Source: Tetmemena sp. SeJ-2015 | Lineage: Eukaryota; Ciliophora; Spirotrichea; Sporadotrichida; Oxytrichidae | Length of the DNA: 64,000 bases | Direction: 5' to 3' | Assembly: GCA_027382625.1 (NCBI GenBank) | Contig: JAJKFJ010021328.1 | Location: 1-64,000, forward strand | Shown: piece after piece, positions 43,576 through 56,400 of the stretch | Layout: each line of letters opens with the position of its first letter | Numbering within the stretch: the stretch's first letter is position 1 | Notes under the pieces: generated by a model | Database searches by the model: none | What the model was told of the DNA's origin: nothing | The model's input: only the letters and a program-made list of their open reading frames with translations | Translations under genes and position numbers: made by a program

Positions 43576-46500
43576 TCAATATTTTGCATTTTGAGATTTG
43601 GATTAGATGGTCTTACTGACGAGGTCGCTGAAATTGAAGGGATTAAATTATTGATCCATGAGTCGGGGGTTGGGACTAGCCCATCCTTTCCCTGCGTTCC
43701 TGCTATATTCCAGCAGTTTGAAGTAGTTTATCTTGCTTCGTAAAACATTTCATAATTTAAAATGAGCTTCCAGAGTCGCTGATTAAGGAGTTGTTTGACT
43801 GATTTCTAAAGATAAAGGATAAAAAGTTTTAATTTCTCTGTCGATTCCTCATAGCAAAAGGAATAACCTAAATTTATAATGAAAAGAGTGGATGCTGTTA
43901 AAAGATTGATCGTCTTAAAACTAATTCAATAAATTATTTATTATTCTAATCAGTTCCAAAAATTTATTTTACTGCATTTTTTTAATGTTAATGATTTCTT
44001 TTTTAAAGATATGAATTAATAAGAATTTTAAAGTCTTATTATGAGTCATGGAAACTAATTCCCCCAAGGTTGATCAATTAAGAATAAAACCTTCTATTTG
44101 TGTGAATGTGATCTTGAGTTTAGTGTTCTTTGGTGAGGTATCATTGGATTTGCAAATTCCGCTGTCAATATAAACACCAAATAAAACTCTGAATTATAAT
44201 CAAACTAGGACATTATTGTACCGATATTGGTCTTCCTCTTAATTCTGTTGTTGAGTTACTGCTGAATTTCTCTGTTCATAATTAGGGCTTGATGAAGGGC
44301 CTCCTAATCATTTTAAAACCATTCATGTGAGAGAGCTACAAATAAATTTTTTGTTATTGCAAATATTATTTTAGTGAGCTTGCTTGCAGTCTGGACGATC
44401 TTCAGGGTCGGGTGATAAAAGCTGAAGAAGAAAGTCTTGGCCCAATAGTGATAAATTCTTAATTTTCTTAGGAACGTGACTTAGATCACAGTCTCTATTA
44501 TAGCAAAGGTTAAAAAGTGGGATCGGGGGGGGGGGACGGAAGTAAAACCACCCACCAATTTTATGGTAAAAAAGCTAAAAAATCGCCCTAAAAGGCCAAA
44601 ATTGAAAGAAAATGCCAAAAAAATTGAAAGATTTTCGAAATTTCCATGAAGCTCAAAAATATGATTTCAGATTTCTCTGAAAGTATCTAAAAACAAACTT
44701 TAAGTCTTATTTACCTATAAAAACTTAGTATTTCCATGAAGTTGCGCAAATATTTTCCTTAACTAAAATGTCATCACATTTTTCTGCTAATGCTTTAATT
44801 GTCTTCCTCTCAATTTTTAAGCATCTCACCTCGATTATATTTATTAAAAAGAGATTCTGCAAGTGAAGTACAAAATTAAGATTATAAGATCTCTAGTAGT
44901 GTTTTTAATCTCTAACTCTGTATTTTAACAAAAAATAAGGGCTCTGAAATATTTTTTTTGAGGGGATTGCATGAATATTTCTTCATTTTTAGAATTTACA
45001 TTAAATTTTTAGCAAATAAGGTGCTTATTCCACTTATGTTAAATTTTAATTTATATTAGACAAACTCATTTCAAGTAACTGATTCTAGTTTTGCATAAAT
45101 GTGACTCAGTGCTTAAAGAAGCGAATAACTCACATGAAAATCAAATTAATCATGTAAATTAGACTTATAGTATGGTTTTAGATACTTTCAGAGAAATCTA
45201 AAATCATAAATTTAGAGCCTAATGGACATTTTGAAAATAAAAATCTCGCATTTTCGGCAAATTTTGGCCTTTTCAAAAGATTTTTTTCCTTTTTTTACCA
45301 TAAAATTGGTGGAGGTAAACTTCAGTCCCCCACGTGGGATCTTTTTTATGATGAATATAAAATCATTAACTTTATGTTTCCAACTGTTGGTTTTTATATA
45401 GACAAATTAATTTTATTAAAATCATTTATTTCTCATAGAGAGATGTTTTGTTAAAAAAAACTTCTTAAAAGTATATTTAAATAGAAGATGATACAATTTA
45501 TTCTTATCCGAGTGAGTTAATTAAAACTTAATTTAAATTTTAAGATAAATTCAACTTCAAAATTATTCCCAGATATAACTTATAGCAAGGTCTTGTGCTT
45601 GGATTACCAAAATAAATACTCTCCAGTCACTTTAACAAAAATTAAATTAAAAAAAGGTATCTTAATTCACTATGTTATACATGAGCGAGCCACTACTGAA
45701 TATATCAAACTTGGTATTATATCCTTAATTCTTCAGCACCTCAGGAGCGATAAAAGTCAAATAAGAAATACAAATTAAGTAGGTGTGCCGCATTTATGAA
45801 AGCTAGTAGTATTTTGCTCCAATTTAACAGCAAGCCCAAAGTCAGCCAGCTTAATTTCGAAATTCTTATCTTCGCTGGATGCCATCAAGATACATCCAAA
45901 ATTAAGTTGAAGAAGTGTTTATTATATGAGATGTTATCAGGCTTAATGTCCCTGTGGACGATATTCATTGAATGCATGAAATCAAGTCCCAATAAAAGTT
46001 TTTTAAAAAGAAGAGGTTTCTTTTAAAAATATTGCCTATAATTTTGACTCATTTTATTAAAATATCTGTTGTATTTTATCTTTTTGGATATTTTTCTGAA
46101 CAATTTTATGGATTAAATGATTTAAGTTGCGCCATAATAGTCTATAAATCTTTTTCCTTAAACTATTCTTCTTTGACTATCAAGTCATATAGAGATCCCC
46201 CTTACTCATAATCAAGCAACATATAGAGTCTCTTGTCGCTTTCAAAAACTCTATGAACATTAAAATGTAGAGCACTATTTATGAAGTTGGACTGCGGTAT
46301 CGCATTTACTGAGCATTCTTTGCATTTATATCTCGTCATAGATTTATTTCACGTTTTGCTAAAAAATACAATAGAGCTCTAAAACTTACAATTATTTTGC
46401 TGCGTCTCGAGCACCTTCGATTTTGAAAGGACTTTGAGAGCATACTCTTTTACCTTTTTGCGCACTTACAATAAGAATTATAAATGACTTGGTTTGGAAC

Positions 46501-47490
46501 ACCGAAGTTAGGAACGAACCCATCCTTCTCATAAACTTCAGACTCTACATCTTAGGAGGTAGGTTTGAATGTCGTTTTAAATTACATATTAGCTGCATAT
46601 AACTGTATGTCATAATAATAAAAATAGACCATGGAATATATTTTGTGATATATTATAATAATAAGTTTTCTTGACCAAGTAGACTTAGCCAGATGCTCCA
46701 ACTCCAAGACTCTTTACGATTTCATAATTATCAGGTTAATCCCTGCGAATACATCACATTAAATATGAATGGCATATTTAGCTAGTCTGTTCTCCCATCT
46801 TTTGTTGTAAATTTAATTCACCGCCGAGAAACTGTGCTCCTTGTCCCATCTCTTCAGGGTTATCTTAATATGCTAAATTAAAATACACTATCATAAACAT
46901 CAATTTATTTTCTAATCTCTGTAATAGCTACACTAGCTTGGGAACTATCCTCATCCAAAGGTTTTTTTATAGTCATGTAGCACATTTATACGTCCAGGAA
47001 TTTCTTAGGCAGTAGCATCTAATTACAAAAGACTCTTCACAAATAAATTATGAGATCTTGACTCCACTAGGAATCTCAGCATAATCGAAAACAATCAGCA
47101 CTCCCTAATATAGACCAAGCTCCAACTCCTAACCATTATTCGTCTCACTACCACCCTTGCTTAAAGACTCAATCAGTTTCACTATACCAAACAAACAAAT
47201 TAAACTTTTAAGTCACTTTAGTCAACACTTCATAATTTAAAAAAATGCTTCTAGTTTAATAAAGTACTTTATATATATACTCTAAGAATAAACTAATTCA
47301 AATTTAAGCAGCTTAAATTACTATATAGAGCAAATAAATTTCAAAATTAAACTTCGCATTCACTAGGAAGAACGGACTAGTATTCCGTGTCGTTAGTAGT
47401 CTTGAAGCTGAAGTCTTTGTCAAAGAATTTGTCGAATAGGTTGAGTGTCTCTTCTGGGGAAATTTTGCTTTTTTCAGTTTTATTTTTCAT
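43576..47490 (-). CDS. Ser/Thr protein kinase (paralogue of the 59-61 kb kinase)
   Basis: MKNKTEKSKISPEETLNLFD at 47490. Kinase blocks in order: INPDNYEIVKSLGVGASGQV (glycine loop), EYALKVLSKSKVLETQQ (VAIK lysine), KRLYMLLDYEQGGSLYDLIV, LLLGLDFMHSMNIVHRDIKP DNI, KLADFGLAVKLEQ, HKCGTPTFIAPEVLKNQGYN, KFDIFSSGSLMYNI, KKIPLFNLCYNRDCDLSHVP, FLLQLLSPDPEDRPDCKQAL and HEWFQNDQEALHQALIMNRE. All catalytic residues (K, HRD, DFG, APE) are present. It ends DLVSKTIQSKSQNAKY, TGA 43576-43578. IESs resolved: 45351-45674, 45758-45780, 45892-45932, plus an 809-bp element inside the coding sequence (44525-45333). Other joins (46050-46140, 46370-46470, 46560-46700) are approximate. A likely 5' segment lies at 47590-47712. 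CAMK/AGC-like in style; substrate unknown. Confidence 0.82.
44525..45333. mobile_element. MITE-like element inserted in a kinase exon, 8-bp TSD
   Basis: Terminal inverted repeats of about 190 bp (44525-44713 against 45150-45333; diverged, roughly three quarters to four fifths alike) both carry the ACCAATTTTATGGTAAAAA-type motif. The outer ends are G-rich (a run of G at the left, CCCCCAC at the right). GTGGGATC at 44517-44524 is repeated at 45334-45341: an 8-bp target-site duplication as made by hAT-type elements. No transposase ORF. It interrupts the kinase coding sequence between KKIP and LFNLCYNRDC, and removal with one copy of the 8-mer restores the frame. Confidence 0.85.
45351..45674 (-). 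other. IES, 324 bp, pointer TATG
   Basis: TATG at 45347-45350 recurs at 45671-45674. Excision joins SGSLMYNI to KKIPLF just outside the inserted element. Confidence 0.6.
45758..45780 (-). other. IES, 23 bp, pointer AGT
   Basis: AGT at 45755-45757 recurs at 45778-45780. Excision gives KCGTPTFIAPEVL, the kinase activation segment, and removes a TGA. Confidence 0.75.
45892..45932 (-). other. IES, 41 bp, pointer AGAT
   Basis: AGAT at 45888-45891 recurs at 45929-45932. Excision joins HRDIKPDNI to LMASSEDKNFEIKL, the catalytic loop to the DFG strand. Confidence 0.8.
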
Positions 47491-47589
47491 TGGAGATACT
47501 TAGATATCAGAGAGAACACAAAATATTTTGAATTAATTATATCAGACTTCTTTTAAATAATAGAGCAAAAGATATTACCCGCTCAGCTC

Positions 47590-47712
47590 AGATTTTTCAA
47601 AAAATTGTCCATTTCCTTTTGTTTTGGCTGGAAAAAGGTTGATAAACCTGTCGTCTTCAATGCTAAAAATTGTTAGTGTCAGTGCTTCTTGTCTCCAAAG
47701 TATAGCTAAAAC
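47590..47712 (-). CDS. Coding-like segment, possible 5' piece of the kinase
   Basis: The minus frame reads EALTLTIFSIEDDRFINLFP and AKTKGNGQFFEKSELSG. Position and strand suit an N-terminal MDS of the adjacent kinase, perhaps part of a PH-like domain as in its paralogue, but no junction was resolved. Confidence 0.35.
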
Positions 47713-48389
47713 ATTTTTAAAAAATAAATAATTTTTATTAATTATTTGCAATTATAGGGATCGGCCACAAGCATTATCATAATCTTTAAATAAAACTCTC
47801 TATGGAAGAGTAGGACTCTAAATTATGGCTATTTATGATAATAGTTCTAATGAGTATGAATAATCGAGGTTGATATCATTATATTAGCAGACTCTTTCAC
47901 AATTTTAAAATTCATTTAAGTATAAATAATCATGGATTATTATAAATCAATAAATTATTTCATAGAAATAAAATATCAGAAATATGTATGGTGAATTACT
48001 CTATTATTATTATATATAAATTTCACTAAACTGCATGGAATAGGTATATTTTAAGGCATCACTCAATTATTATTTTACTCAATTATTGCTTCTTGAGATT
48101 AAAGTTACTGATTAATGGATTATATAAAAAGATTAATTACAAATCTTTAAAAATGAGCAATAAGATAAGCAATGGTAGTCAATCCACATCAGCAAATTCC
48201 ACGAAAAGAACTGCTCTATTTATCTGTAAATATTTATTATATAAACAAAGGCGGCTGATTCATAGAAAACTAACAATAGAGAGCTCAGATAGCCATTCGA
48301 TGAAGCTTTTGATCCAACAAAAGAGATAGGATTTAAATTATTTATAACTAAATTTACAAATTAAACTTTTTTAAAGTCCATATGCTTTT
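47713..48389. other. Mostly non-coding spacer
   Basis: A plus-strand frame from ATG 48093 is open to about 48470 but overlaps the minus-strand gene that follows and has no recognisable content. I do not support it as a gene. Confidence 0.35.
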
Positions 48390-49025
48390 AAATCTATTGA
48401 TTTTTCAACTTAAAGCCTGAATTCGTCTCCCAGTTCAGGCAGCCAATTTACCAAGGATTGATAGAAGCATTCTTTCCCATCCTTCTTCAATATATCATAG
48501 CAGGCTATACCAATTAGTGGTACTATTTTCAGAATTTGCTCGTGCTCTATGTACTTCTCTTTCTCAGACACTTCAAATGTGAATACTGGTAAATGGTCAA
48601 GAGCGACAGAATTAATTTAATTATATCAGTAGTAGAAGTTAAATGATTAGAATATTTAAGGTGCTCTGCTTTTTGTACATGATGACGCTCTTCCTTGTCT
48701 ATGGCTTCAAAGCAGAAAACTACAGCAGCAGTAATAGAAATCTTATATACATTATAATAGGAATAATAGTGCAAACAAATTAGGTCTCAAGACTTAGGCT
48801 TAACCTTCAGGAGGGAGTCTTTTCGATAGCTTGACTAGCTAGAGTAGTTTCTTTATAGCGGTCATTCATTTCCAAATAATTTTGCAAGGCACACTGAAGT
48901 TCTTCAAATTCATTCCACAAGGGCTCACCTTTGGAGAACTATTTACCTTCATGAGTGTCTAAGCTTATTATACCTGCTACTTCTTTGAAAGTCTTGCTTA
49001 AGCTCAACGAGGTAGCTTTATTCAT
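48390..49025 (-). CDS. Unrecognised protein, about 200-230 residues
   Basis: MNKATSLSLSKTFKEVAGII at 49025 runs to a TGA at 48807 (GEPLWNEFEELQCALQNYLE, RYKETTLASQAIEK). Two further minus-strand coding-like pieces follow: VVFCFEAIDKEERHHVQKAE (about 48650-48730) and KYIEHEQILKIVPLIGIACY, NWLPELGDEF (about 48410-48570). They are probably separated by short IESs I could not place. The alternation of helices with a hydrophobic core (ILKIVPLIGIACYDIL) recalls glycolipid-transfer-type folds, but the similarity is too weak to name it. Confidence 0.5.
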
Positions 49026-49334
49026 TCATTCAATCAATATAAAAATATAAACTTTCTAGTTGGTCTGGTATCCACAAACACTATAACTTTTGCACCTGTA
49101 AGTAATTAAGCTCTCTAATTTTTATTAGTGGGCAGTATTTAACTTGACTTGGTTGTTTTTGGTTCCTATCAATAAGATATTCTCAAGCTTTTCTCCAGTT
49201 CTCAAAGGCCTGACATCTTTCACATTTGCAAATGCTTTGGTATTTGGTTTGATAAATAGAGCGCACGGTCTCAACGCTATTCATGATTTGTAAGGATATT
49301 AATCGCCTCAATAACTTTCTTTAGCATTTAAGAA

Positions 49335-50343
49335 ATGTATATCGACAAAGGAAACTACCTTGCTGATGTGTATATAATTCTTGGTTTCTCATTGGGAGTG
49401 ATGCTGATCAAAATTGTGAATGATACTGGAGATTTTTCTAATCTGGAAATCAGAAAGCTATTCCACTTACTTGCTCTTGCTTTATAGCTTCCTCTCGCTA
49501 TCTACAGAGTAAGTAACATATTTTCTCTTTTTAAATCCACTTATAGCCTAATAAACTAACACTAGCCAGTAACGTGATAACAGTTTGAGTAATTTAATTT
49601 CTCAAATTTTAAGTTGGCTATTGTTACTTGAGCTGACAAGATACTTCCTTAAGATTTCAAAGAACCCACTTGCACTGAGCTATGATAAATATCTTAGCCA
49701 GTTTACAGACGAAAGAGAAAAGGGGCAAAACTATATTCTGATTACTCACATACTCTTGACTATGGGGTAAAAATAGTCTTTACTTTATTAATTTTCAGAT
49801 GTGGTTTGCCATATACAGTCCAGTACACAATACTAAGTGGTGGCTTCCCAAATATATTCATGACTGCAATGGGAGTATCTAGCATCATTTTCCTTGGAGT
49901 CGGGGACTCTTTGGTAAGTTTTTTTTCTTCTCAAATGCTATTCCCCTTAAATAATGATCTCTATAGGCCTCAATAGTGGGATCTAAATTTGGAACTTCTA
50001 AGTGGAAGTACAACAGTAAAAAGACAACTGAGGGAAGTACAGCTTTGGCTCTTGGCGTTATCTTAGCTTACTTTTTGGTGTGCTATTTCTTCTGCCCCAA
50101 ATATCTTGATATTGTAAGCCTTCGATTGATGAAGTCTTGAGTATAACCTTTAATTTAGTTTGTGGCTATGGTAACCCATTAGACTTAATTTAATAAGCCT
50201 ATATAACTATTTACGGTTTATTTGCCGCAGCTTTGGGCTCAATAGTAGAGGGACTTTCTCACCAGTATGATAACCTAGTATGCTCAGTCTTCTTCTACTA
50301 CATAGTTAATGTGGTTACTAATCATGCGACAGATATGTTGTGA
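49335..50343 (+). CDS. Dolichol kinase-like CTP-dependent lipid kinase
   Basis: MYIDKGNYLADVYIILGFSL at 49335. Several membrane segments are visible (YIILGFSLGVMLI, LFHLLALALQLPLAIY, ILSWLLLLELTRYF, VILAYFLVCYFFC). The nucleotide-binding signature of the DOLK/SEC59 family reads FLGVGDSLASIVGSKFGTSK followed by SKKTTEGS, matching the GxGDxxASxxG...KKTxEG motif. DOLK phosphorylates dolichol with CTP in the ER for N-glycosylation. GT-AG introns: about 49509-49566, 49769-49798, 49915-49966 and 50115-50159. TGA 50341-50343. At ~280 residues it is shorter than animal DOLK (~530), so either a short form or a related phytol/farnesol kinase. The region around 49567-49590 is out of frame by one base. 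Confidence 0.75.
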
Positions 50344-50461
50344 GAGAAAGAAGAAAGTTGATTTCTAATTAATTCCATTCTAGGTTTTAGAGTTAGTGTA
50401 TTATAGAGGTAGTAGAAGTCAAAAGAGGAGTGATACAAATTATTGATAAAAATATTGCTAC

Positions 50462-53400
50462 TCAGTTTGTCTAAAACTCTTTGATAAATTGCACTAAAAT
50501 TAGTTCAAGCTTTTCTGAGCTCATAGGTTTTACAGATACACCGTCAAGGTATTCTTATTAAATCAAAAAGCTTTTCTATTACATAAAATTATAACTGTAA
50601 AAATATTTTCAGGAAATTTTCTACCTAAATAAGTGCAAATTATAATCGTAATGACTCATTTCATTTTTATAATGACAAATTAAAATTCTGAAGAAACCAT
50701 ATCCTCTAATTCATTCTCATTCATAGCGGTAATCGCCCATATTCCGCACTTTTACTAGCCTAAGAGATTATTAGTCTGGCTTTTGTCATTGATGATCTTT
50801 CTTATCTTTTTAGTCATCTGCAGTCCATCCATCTCTGGCATGTTTATGTCAGTCAATATCAGCTAGTACAGACTTTAACAACCAGGCGCGTGCTTCTTTT
50901 GTAGTCTGTCCTCCACATATTGAATAGCCTCCCTTCCTGAGTATGCCACATCGCAATCTATAAAAACGAACTGTCGAAATAATACTTTAATGAATAAGTA
51001 TAATTTATTGAATGAAGATTGAAACAGTATTGGAGCATCAGTTGAATTGATTTCACATTGAAAGCATTATCATCAACTACCAATATACTACAACAGCAAT
51101 CAAGCTTCATTCAAAAATTTACTGATATAAGGAATACTCATAACACAATTTATCAAAATATTAATTGATGAACCCATATAGTTGAAATTATGGCTCTACT
51201 TTCGTTTAGTGTATTAGTCGTGACTACCGCCAAAAGCTGCATCTCTAACGACGTGTAAATCTTTGTTCCCTTATAGATATGAAAATTCAAAAAAAAACAA
51301 GATGATTAAAGATTAGAGCTTGGGACTGACTCATCCTAGAAATTTATGAAAATAATTTTTTAATACTATTCAATCAAATAATTTCAAAATTGTTCACGTT
51401 TATCCTCGATTTAAAGTTCAGAGATCTTGGATTGAATAGGAGCTTTATGGAAGATCTCATCTGCGCAGTATTTTAACTCAATTTATTGAATTCCCCTCCC
51501 TTCTAGACATAGAAGCTCTAGAACATTCCCTTGTTTTGCGGACTTATTTTCATAGTTTAATAAGCAGCTTAATTCTCTGCTTTAAAGGTTGAATATGAAT
51601 ACATTATAGAGGGTAAGCAAAACCTAATCAAGATAGAGAACAGGAGAAAAGTGATATATATTAAATTAGAGATAGTTTTAAACATTATGATTTTAAATTT
51701 AATGAGGGAGTCAGCTCCCGCTAAAGAACATCTATAGTTACCATTTATAACTCCATCAGTATCTTTTCAGTTTTAGTGTCTGCGGTTTGAATAGTTGTTT
51801 GAGTAGGAGTGAGGTGTAATGACTTTTAATACGTCTTTAATGTGATTAAGTATGGGATTGAATTGTTTCAGAAAGCATTTGCTACTCCTATGTTCGAAGA
51901 TCTTGTTCTGAATGTTTTCAAAAGATACGCTAATCAAGCAACTTTAGTATTTCTTTGAGCTTGATTGCAATGATGAGTCTCTTGTTGAATCGTGCTGAAG
52001 CTGCATCTCTACGACTAAATCTATGTTCCTCTAGTTGAAAATTCAAAGATGATTTAAGATTGAGCTGTGTGTTGATGTCCGTAGTATTGTTGTATTATGT
52101 AGTTTTGAATGACATTTAAATTAAAAAAACTCTATATTTAAAGGTTAATATTAATTGAATAAGAGCAGGAAGTCAAACTCAATTAGATATTTCAGATAAC
52201 TTAAACATTCCTTATTTTGTATTCATATTCAACCTTAATAGTCTTTGATAGAAATATTTACTTATAAGCTTTGATTCAAAATATGAAGATGTATTCTATC
52301 TTGAACAGATTGAGTTGACTAACGATCCACTCCGTAGTCTTTATTAGATTGAGGAGGATAGCTTGTTTTAAAGTCTTCTGTTTTAACTGTCCTTCTAATT
52401 TCTTGCTAAGAGATGAGAAGAAGACGCGAACAAAAGGGGAGGACTCTCCTGGGAACTCAAAAGATCACTTTAATCAGCTCCTTCCACTGTAATAAACGTG
52501 CATTATGTAAATTTATTTTAAGTATGGGGATTGAGAGAATTGCTTTAGAAATCAAATTGTGGTAAACTTTGCTAGATGTTCGGACTAGTTGTGAATGTCT
52601 TCTGCTAAAGAGTTTTAGTATCAGAGGCGGTATGCTTTAGCAACTTGATTTCAATAGATGAGGTTCCAGGATTGAAACAGTCTAGCTCATGCTCTTGTAA
52701 ATCATTTACATAGTCTTAATTCAAAAGACACGATTCTAAAAATGTAACTTTGTTTTCCTTGTATCACTTTTTTAATTAAATTTTATAGGTAAAAAACTGA
52801 AAAACCTCTTATAGCCAAAAATATGGATAGGTTTTATTAAGACATGAAAATTATCCCTTCTTGATAATTTAGGCTACTATTGACAACGCATTTAGCTTTA
52901 ATTCTTATCTTTGAATTCTACCTTTAAATAAAATGCTTTTAAAAATCGTGATCTAAGATGCTTGTGAGTCGATCGTTTGAGCGATTTAGATCGTTAATGC
53001 TAGATCCATGATTCTACAGGCTTCTACTATGAGAGAACTCATTTCTTCCTTCTTAAATTACTCTCTCAGGTTAGTTTAATACTTATCTTTAAATTGTTAA
53101 AAGACAACTCTACTTAAGTTTTGAATAAAGCACTGAGGGTTTTATAAAGTAGGAGTTGAGAAATTTTACTCCAAGTAGTTAAATTGGAAGTTATTGCTTA
53201 GGAAGGGACTGCAGTCCAAATGATAATTAGAAACCAGAGATGGGCTTATACTTCTATACTCAGGATTATTCTCCTCTTAGAACTTTTGTGCTCTCTGATC
53301 CTCGTATCTCGTCTTGTCTATGTGTTGCTCAATCTAATAATCTTATCTGTCGTCTTCTACTTCTGTCATTTCACGTGACTCCTCCAGAGATCTTTTCTTG

Positions 53401-56400
53401 AAGGGAAACTCCAAAATTACAGTCACTCCCTCACTCAAATCAGTGGCCATTCTCAAATTATTGTTCTAGATTTTAAAAGAGCCTCCTAGTTGATCTAATA
53501 AACGCTTGAGGATATAAACGTCAAGCAAATGCAATAATGAAATTTAAGCTTGGAAATGGTAACTCCAAAGCCCATTCCATTCTAATTTACATTGTCTATA
53601 ATTTCTAGATTGTGGAAAAGTTAACCTATTTAAATATAGAAGTACACATTAAGGATATAAATTTGGGAATCTGGATCGATGCCCTTGCCAGAGTCTTAAA
53701 TTTTGAGAGAGATGTAGGATCTGTGATCTCTACGAATAACTCCTCCTTCAATTTTGACGAAGCCCTTGCTAGTAAATTTAATTGCGTTACCAAGGACATT
53801 CACTAGCACCTGCCCCAATCTTTTCTCATCAGAGTATATGGAATCAGGTAATTTTATAGAAAATTATAATGATTAAAGTAAATTTACTGACCATATATTT
53901 ATTAAAAGGTATGTCATTGCTTAATTTACACTCGAACTTAAGCTTTTTCTCAACTGCTTGGGGCCAGAATAGTCTGCACATATTCTAAATCAGGACATTG
54001 AAATCGAACTTCTTGAGCTGCAGCTTAAATTCGTTTGTCTCCAATTTAGAGAAGTCCTAAATATGGATTAAAAAGATATTGGATTTTATTACTAAGACGT
54101 CGTCTATTTAGTAGTTTAAAAGTTGATGAGTCATAGAATCCAATTCTAATAAACATAAAAACCTAAAATTATTTTAAAGTTCCCAATTAGTTTTTATCAA
54201 TCTCCTCTAAAGAAACAAGATAATTAATCTATTTTATAAAAACATTGAATTTGAAATAATTTTTAAGACTAAGTTTATTTCTAGTGCCTCTGGAATTTCC
54301 TTAAATAGTTCTTTTAGGACGCTATTGTTCATTTGCATAGCTAAATGATTCAGAATATGTGTATAAAATTATAGTAAAAAATTTTTCATGATAGTGTAAG
54401 ACTAGACCTAAATAAAAGAACTGAACTTACAATTGAGTGGAGTTCTAAGAGAATGAGAAATAGAAGAAAGAAAAATATTCTTGTACTTCTTTTCTAAATT
54501 TGCTTAGACCAACTTCTCATGCTATGTTTAATCTATGAATAAGATCAAGTTAATATTTTAATTCATAAATTTTAATAAAATTATTTTGGCCAAAGATCTT
54601 AAAACTATAGTGTATTTAAAGAAATTCATCACAGATAAAGTTTAATATATTAAAAGTTAAGTAATTCATTTAAATAGGAAATAATAAGTTCATCTTCTTG
54701 CCCATGATTTCCACTTTTTGAAATATGAATTAGTAAGTTTCCTCGCCTATCTTGAACTTTTAATCAGAGGACCTAATACTGCTCTAAAACACTGTCGAAC
54801 TTATATCGCATTGTTCAGCTGCAAGAGAAAAATATATAATTTTTTGTTGATAATAAGCTTTGATCTTATTCGCTCTACCCAAAATTTTCCTTAATTTTCC
54901 ATTATTCAAGTTCTTATCAGATTCCACAATGCTTCGAAAAGTCTTTAAATCAATACTATATATAATTCGAAACTTAAATAATAATTTGAACTTAAATTAA
55001 TTGTATAAATCATTTGGCATGAATTAAGAAGTAGATTCATCATGATTGATTTGAAGTGTTTCATCCAGTTCATCCATAAACTAGATAATATTTAATTAGT
55101 CAGCCATGGAATATCATTTGGGCTCATATTTAATTTGGCACCCTATTGAGTTAAATTCTTAATTAGAGAACTCATCCTCTTTTTTTATAAATTCGAATTT
55201 ATTAGTTTATAGAAGAGGATCCCTCAGAAAAAAATACTTAAACTTACCTTAATAGACTTCCTCCCAAGTATGTCAAGCATTTTTTGGTTAGCATGAATAA
55301 CCTTGTTTTCTTTTAATCAAAAAAGAAATGGATTTAAAAACTGACAAATACTACTATTCCTTTACTCTATATACATTTATTTATCTTTGGTGATCATAAT
55401 GCCAACTGGGAGGTGTTTGAAAATGCCCATCCACTGCAAATTTAGCTTTTTCTGCTAAAAGTAGCTCTTGAACTGAAAGTCTTTGATTTCTCTTGCGTCG
55501 TATGCAAATTTTGAAGCAATGAGAATAAATAGAGGAGTATTTATTTATGAAGCAAAGAGAGCGAGAGTGGCTATAGATATTTTAGTGCTAATTGTCAGAC
55601 CTAAAGAAAGTCATTATAAACAGGTTTTAACTGGCATAAAGATGGTACGTACTGTTATTAAATCAAACCCCACAAAATAGAGTATTCATAAATACATACA
55701 TTATAAGTAATCTTTATTAGGTAAAGAATAATTGGAAGTATTTCAAAATAAGAATTATATGAATATGGAGTCAGTCATTAAGAGGCCCCAAGTTATCACA
55801 TTCAAAATAAAGGAGTCGGTGTCAGTCACAGTTAGAAATATATCTTTACAAAAAATAATTACACAAATATTAAAAATCACACAAAGCATATATCTATATA
55901 GATGTGGTTTATAAACAAACCGCCGAATATCACTATGTGTCTAAATGTTTCATTTATATCATCAATCTTTTGCTGACTATCTAGTTATGATAAATTAATT
56001 TAAATCATATAAATTGTCAGTTATTAGGTATCAGCAGTGGCTTTAACATCGAGTAGACCTTATTATCAGATAAAATATTGGAGTCAATAAAAAAATATTC
56101 GACGGGTCTGCATTAATTTTAAGTATCAAAATTGTAGTAGTATAGATAGCGAGTGTGGGCATAAAAAGAAAGTATTGCTATAAATAGAGGCACATATCGC
56201 GATAGCAATACACTTCTATCGTGTAAACTAAGCGCCATATAGTATTCTAACTCGAAATTTATCAAGAAAAATACCTTTTAAGTAAAAAATATGGCAATAG
56301 AATCCAATTATTAGCAAATGATAGATAATTTTGTGTGGATGAAACTCTTTATCGCAGAATAACTTTTTGAAAATGACCACGATAAATAGCAATGTCATTA

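Noticed and set aside
44525..44535. Run of G as a telomere or sequencing artefact
   Set aside because: It forms the outer tip of an inverted repeat whose other end is C-rich and is followed by the target-site duplication; its exact length may be inaccurate.
48093..48470. Plus-strand ORF beginning MRLKLLINGLYKK
   Set aside because: Overlaps minus-strand coding text, has no recognisable features and can arise by chance with one stop codon.
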